In this document: positions 5,346 through 5,657 of the stretch, in pieces
How the letters are laid out: each line of letters starts with the position of its first letter
Position numbering within the stretch: the stretch's first letter is position 1
Assembly (NCBI GenBank): GCA_029250565.1
Contig: JAQXFA010000020.1
Location: 1 to 5,657 of the forward strand
DNA length: 5,657 nucleotides
DNA from: Candidatus Thalassarchaeaceae archaeon
GTDB taxonomy: Archaea; Thermoplasmatota; Poseidoniia; Poseidoniales; Thalassarchaeaceae
Reading direction: 5' to 3'
Position numbers and translations under genes: made by a program
The notes under the pieces: generated by a model
What the model was told of the DNA's origin: nothing
Database searches by the model: none
What the model saw: the letters and a program-made list of their open reading frames with translations, nothing else

Positions 5346-5657
5346 GTCATCTTTCTTGATGATTTCAGCACTATGTGTTCTCATCTTACGAAGTAATGCT
5401 CCTGGTTCCGGTGCTAAAGATCCCTGTGTTGTTTCTTCCCACACTCTTTCTACGGGGTAAAAATCCAATTCTTCTCTATCTCTTGCCATTTCTATTGGGT
5501 CTTCTGAGTCAAAATCCCTTTCTTGTGCATCACGGAAAGAAAGAGCCTGATTGATTAGTGACATAATTCCGCGAGTAATTGAGTCAGGTGGATGCTGCCA
5601 TCGCAACATAGTTTTGCCATCCATATCATTTTTCTTCAGGAGAGTGCTCTCATTCCC
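5337..5657 (-). CDS. Uncharacterised acidic soluble protein, probably 5'-truncated at the window end
   Basis: The minus-strand frame runs without a stop from the window edge to TGA at 5337-5339, giving 106 visible residues. An ATG at 5622-5624 would give a 95-residue protein (MDGKTMLRWQHPPDS…), but no ribosome binding site precedes it and the 11 codons upstream stay open, so I treat the gene as likely partial. The sequence is hydrophilic with no membrane segment. A middle stretch is highly charged (RDAQERDFDSEDPIEMARD), a section near RWQHPPDSITRGIMSL may fold as helix, and the C-terminus ends KKDDEQ. I do not recognise the family. It lies 56 nt upstream of the four-helix membrane protein gene on the same strand, so the two may share a transcript. 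Whether 5624 is the true start cannot be settled here. Confidence 0.6.
   Translation of the reverse strand, partial: GNESTLLKKNDMDGKTMLRWQHPPDSITRGIMSLINQALSFRDAQERDFDSEDPIEMARDREELDFYPVERVWEETTQGSLAPEPGALLRKMRTHSAEIIKKDDEQ

Overview
The window looks like prokaryotic chromosomal DNA of moderate to low G+C with tightly packed genes. It is most likely from a marine Euryarchaeon of the Marine Group II (Poseidoniia) type. That placement is an inference. It rests on GGTGA and AGGAGG ribosome binding sites (compatible with archaea but not exclusive to them), a surface protein with one C-terminal membrane anchor and a Lys/Ala/Gly-rich tail, and amino-acid-catabolic genes of bacterial type. No rRNA, tRNA or other phylogenetic marker is present to confirm it.

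Layout, left to right. (1) Positions 1-408 hold the 3' end of a gene for an extracytoplasmic protein with a C-terminal anchor. (2) Positions 474-1646 hold a glutaryl-CoA dehydrogenase (gcdH), followed by a hairpin/T-tract terminator whose stem overlaps the stop codon. (3) Positions 1758-3433 hold etfB and etfA, the two subunits of electron transfer flavoprotein, 11 nt apart and probably one transcript. (4) Positions 3511-4692 hold a glycine C-acetyltransferase (2-amino-3-ketobutyrate CoA ligase) family enzyme, with a strong hairpin directly before its start codon. (5) On the minus strand are an uncharacterised four-helix membrane protein (4696-5280) and, upstream of it, an uncharacterised soluble acidic protein (5337 to the window end, probably partial). 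The kbl gene and the membrane protein gene converge with 3 nt between their stop codons, inside a perfect 18-bp palindrome.

How the genes fit together. Glutaryl-CoA dehydrogenase oxidises and decarboxylates glutaryl-CoA (from lysine or tryptophan breakdown) to crotonyl-CoA and passes its electrons to ETF, encoded next door. ETF would hand them to an ETF:quinone oxidoreductase, which is not in this window. Glycine C-acetyltransferase cleaves 2-amino-3-oxobutyrate, the product of threonine dehydrogenase, to glycine and acetyl-CoA. Together the plus-strand genes suggest an amino-acid-degrading heterotroph.

No stretch longer than about 111 bases lacks a gene. I see no mobile element, CRISPR array, RNA gene or clearly novel multi-gene system. 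The most interesting signals are the compact structured elements at gene boundaries and the two uncharacterised minus-strand genes.
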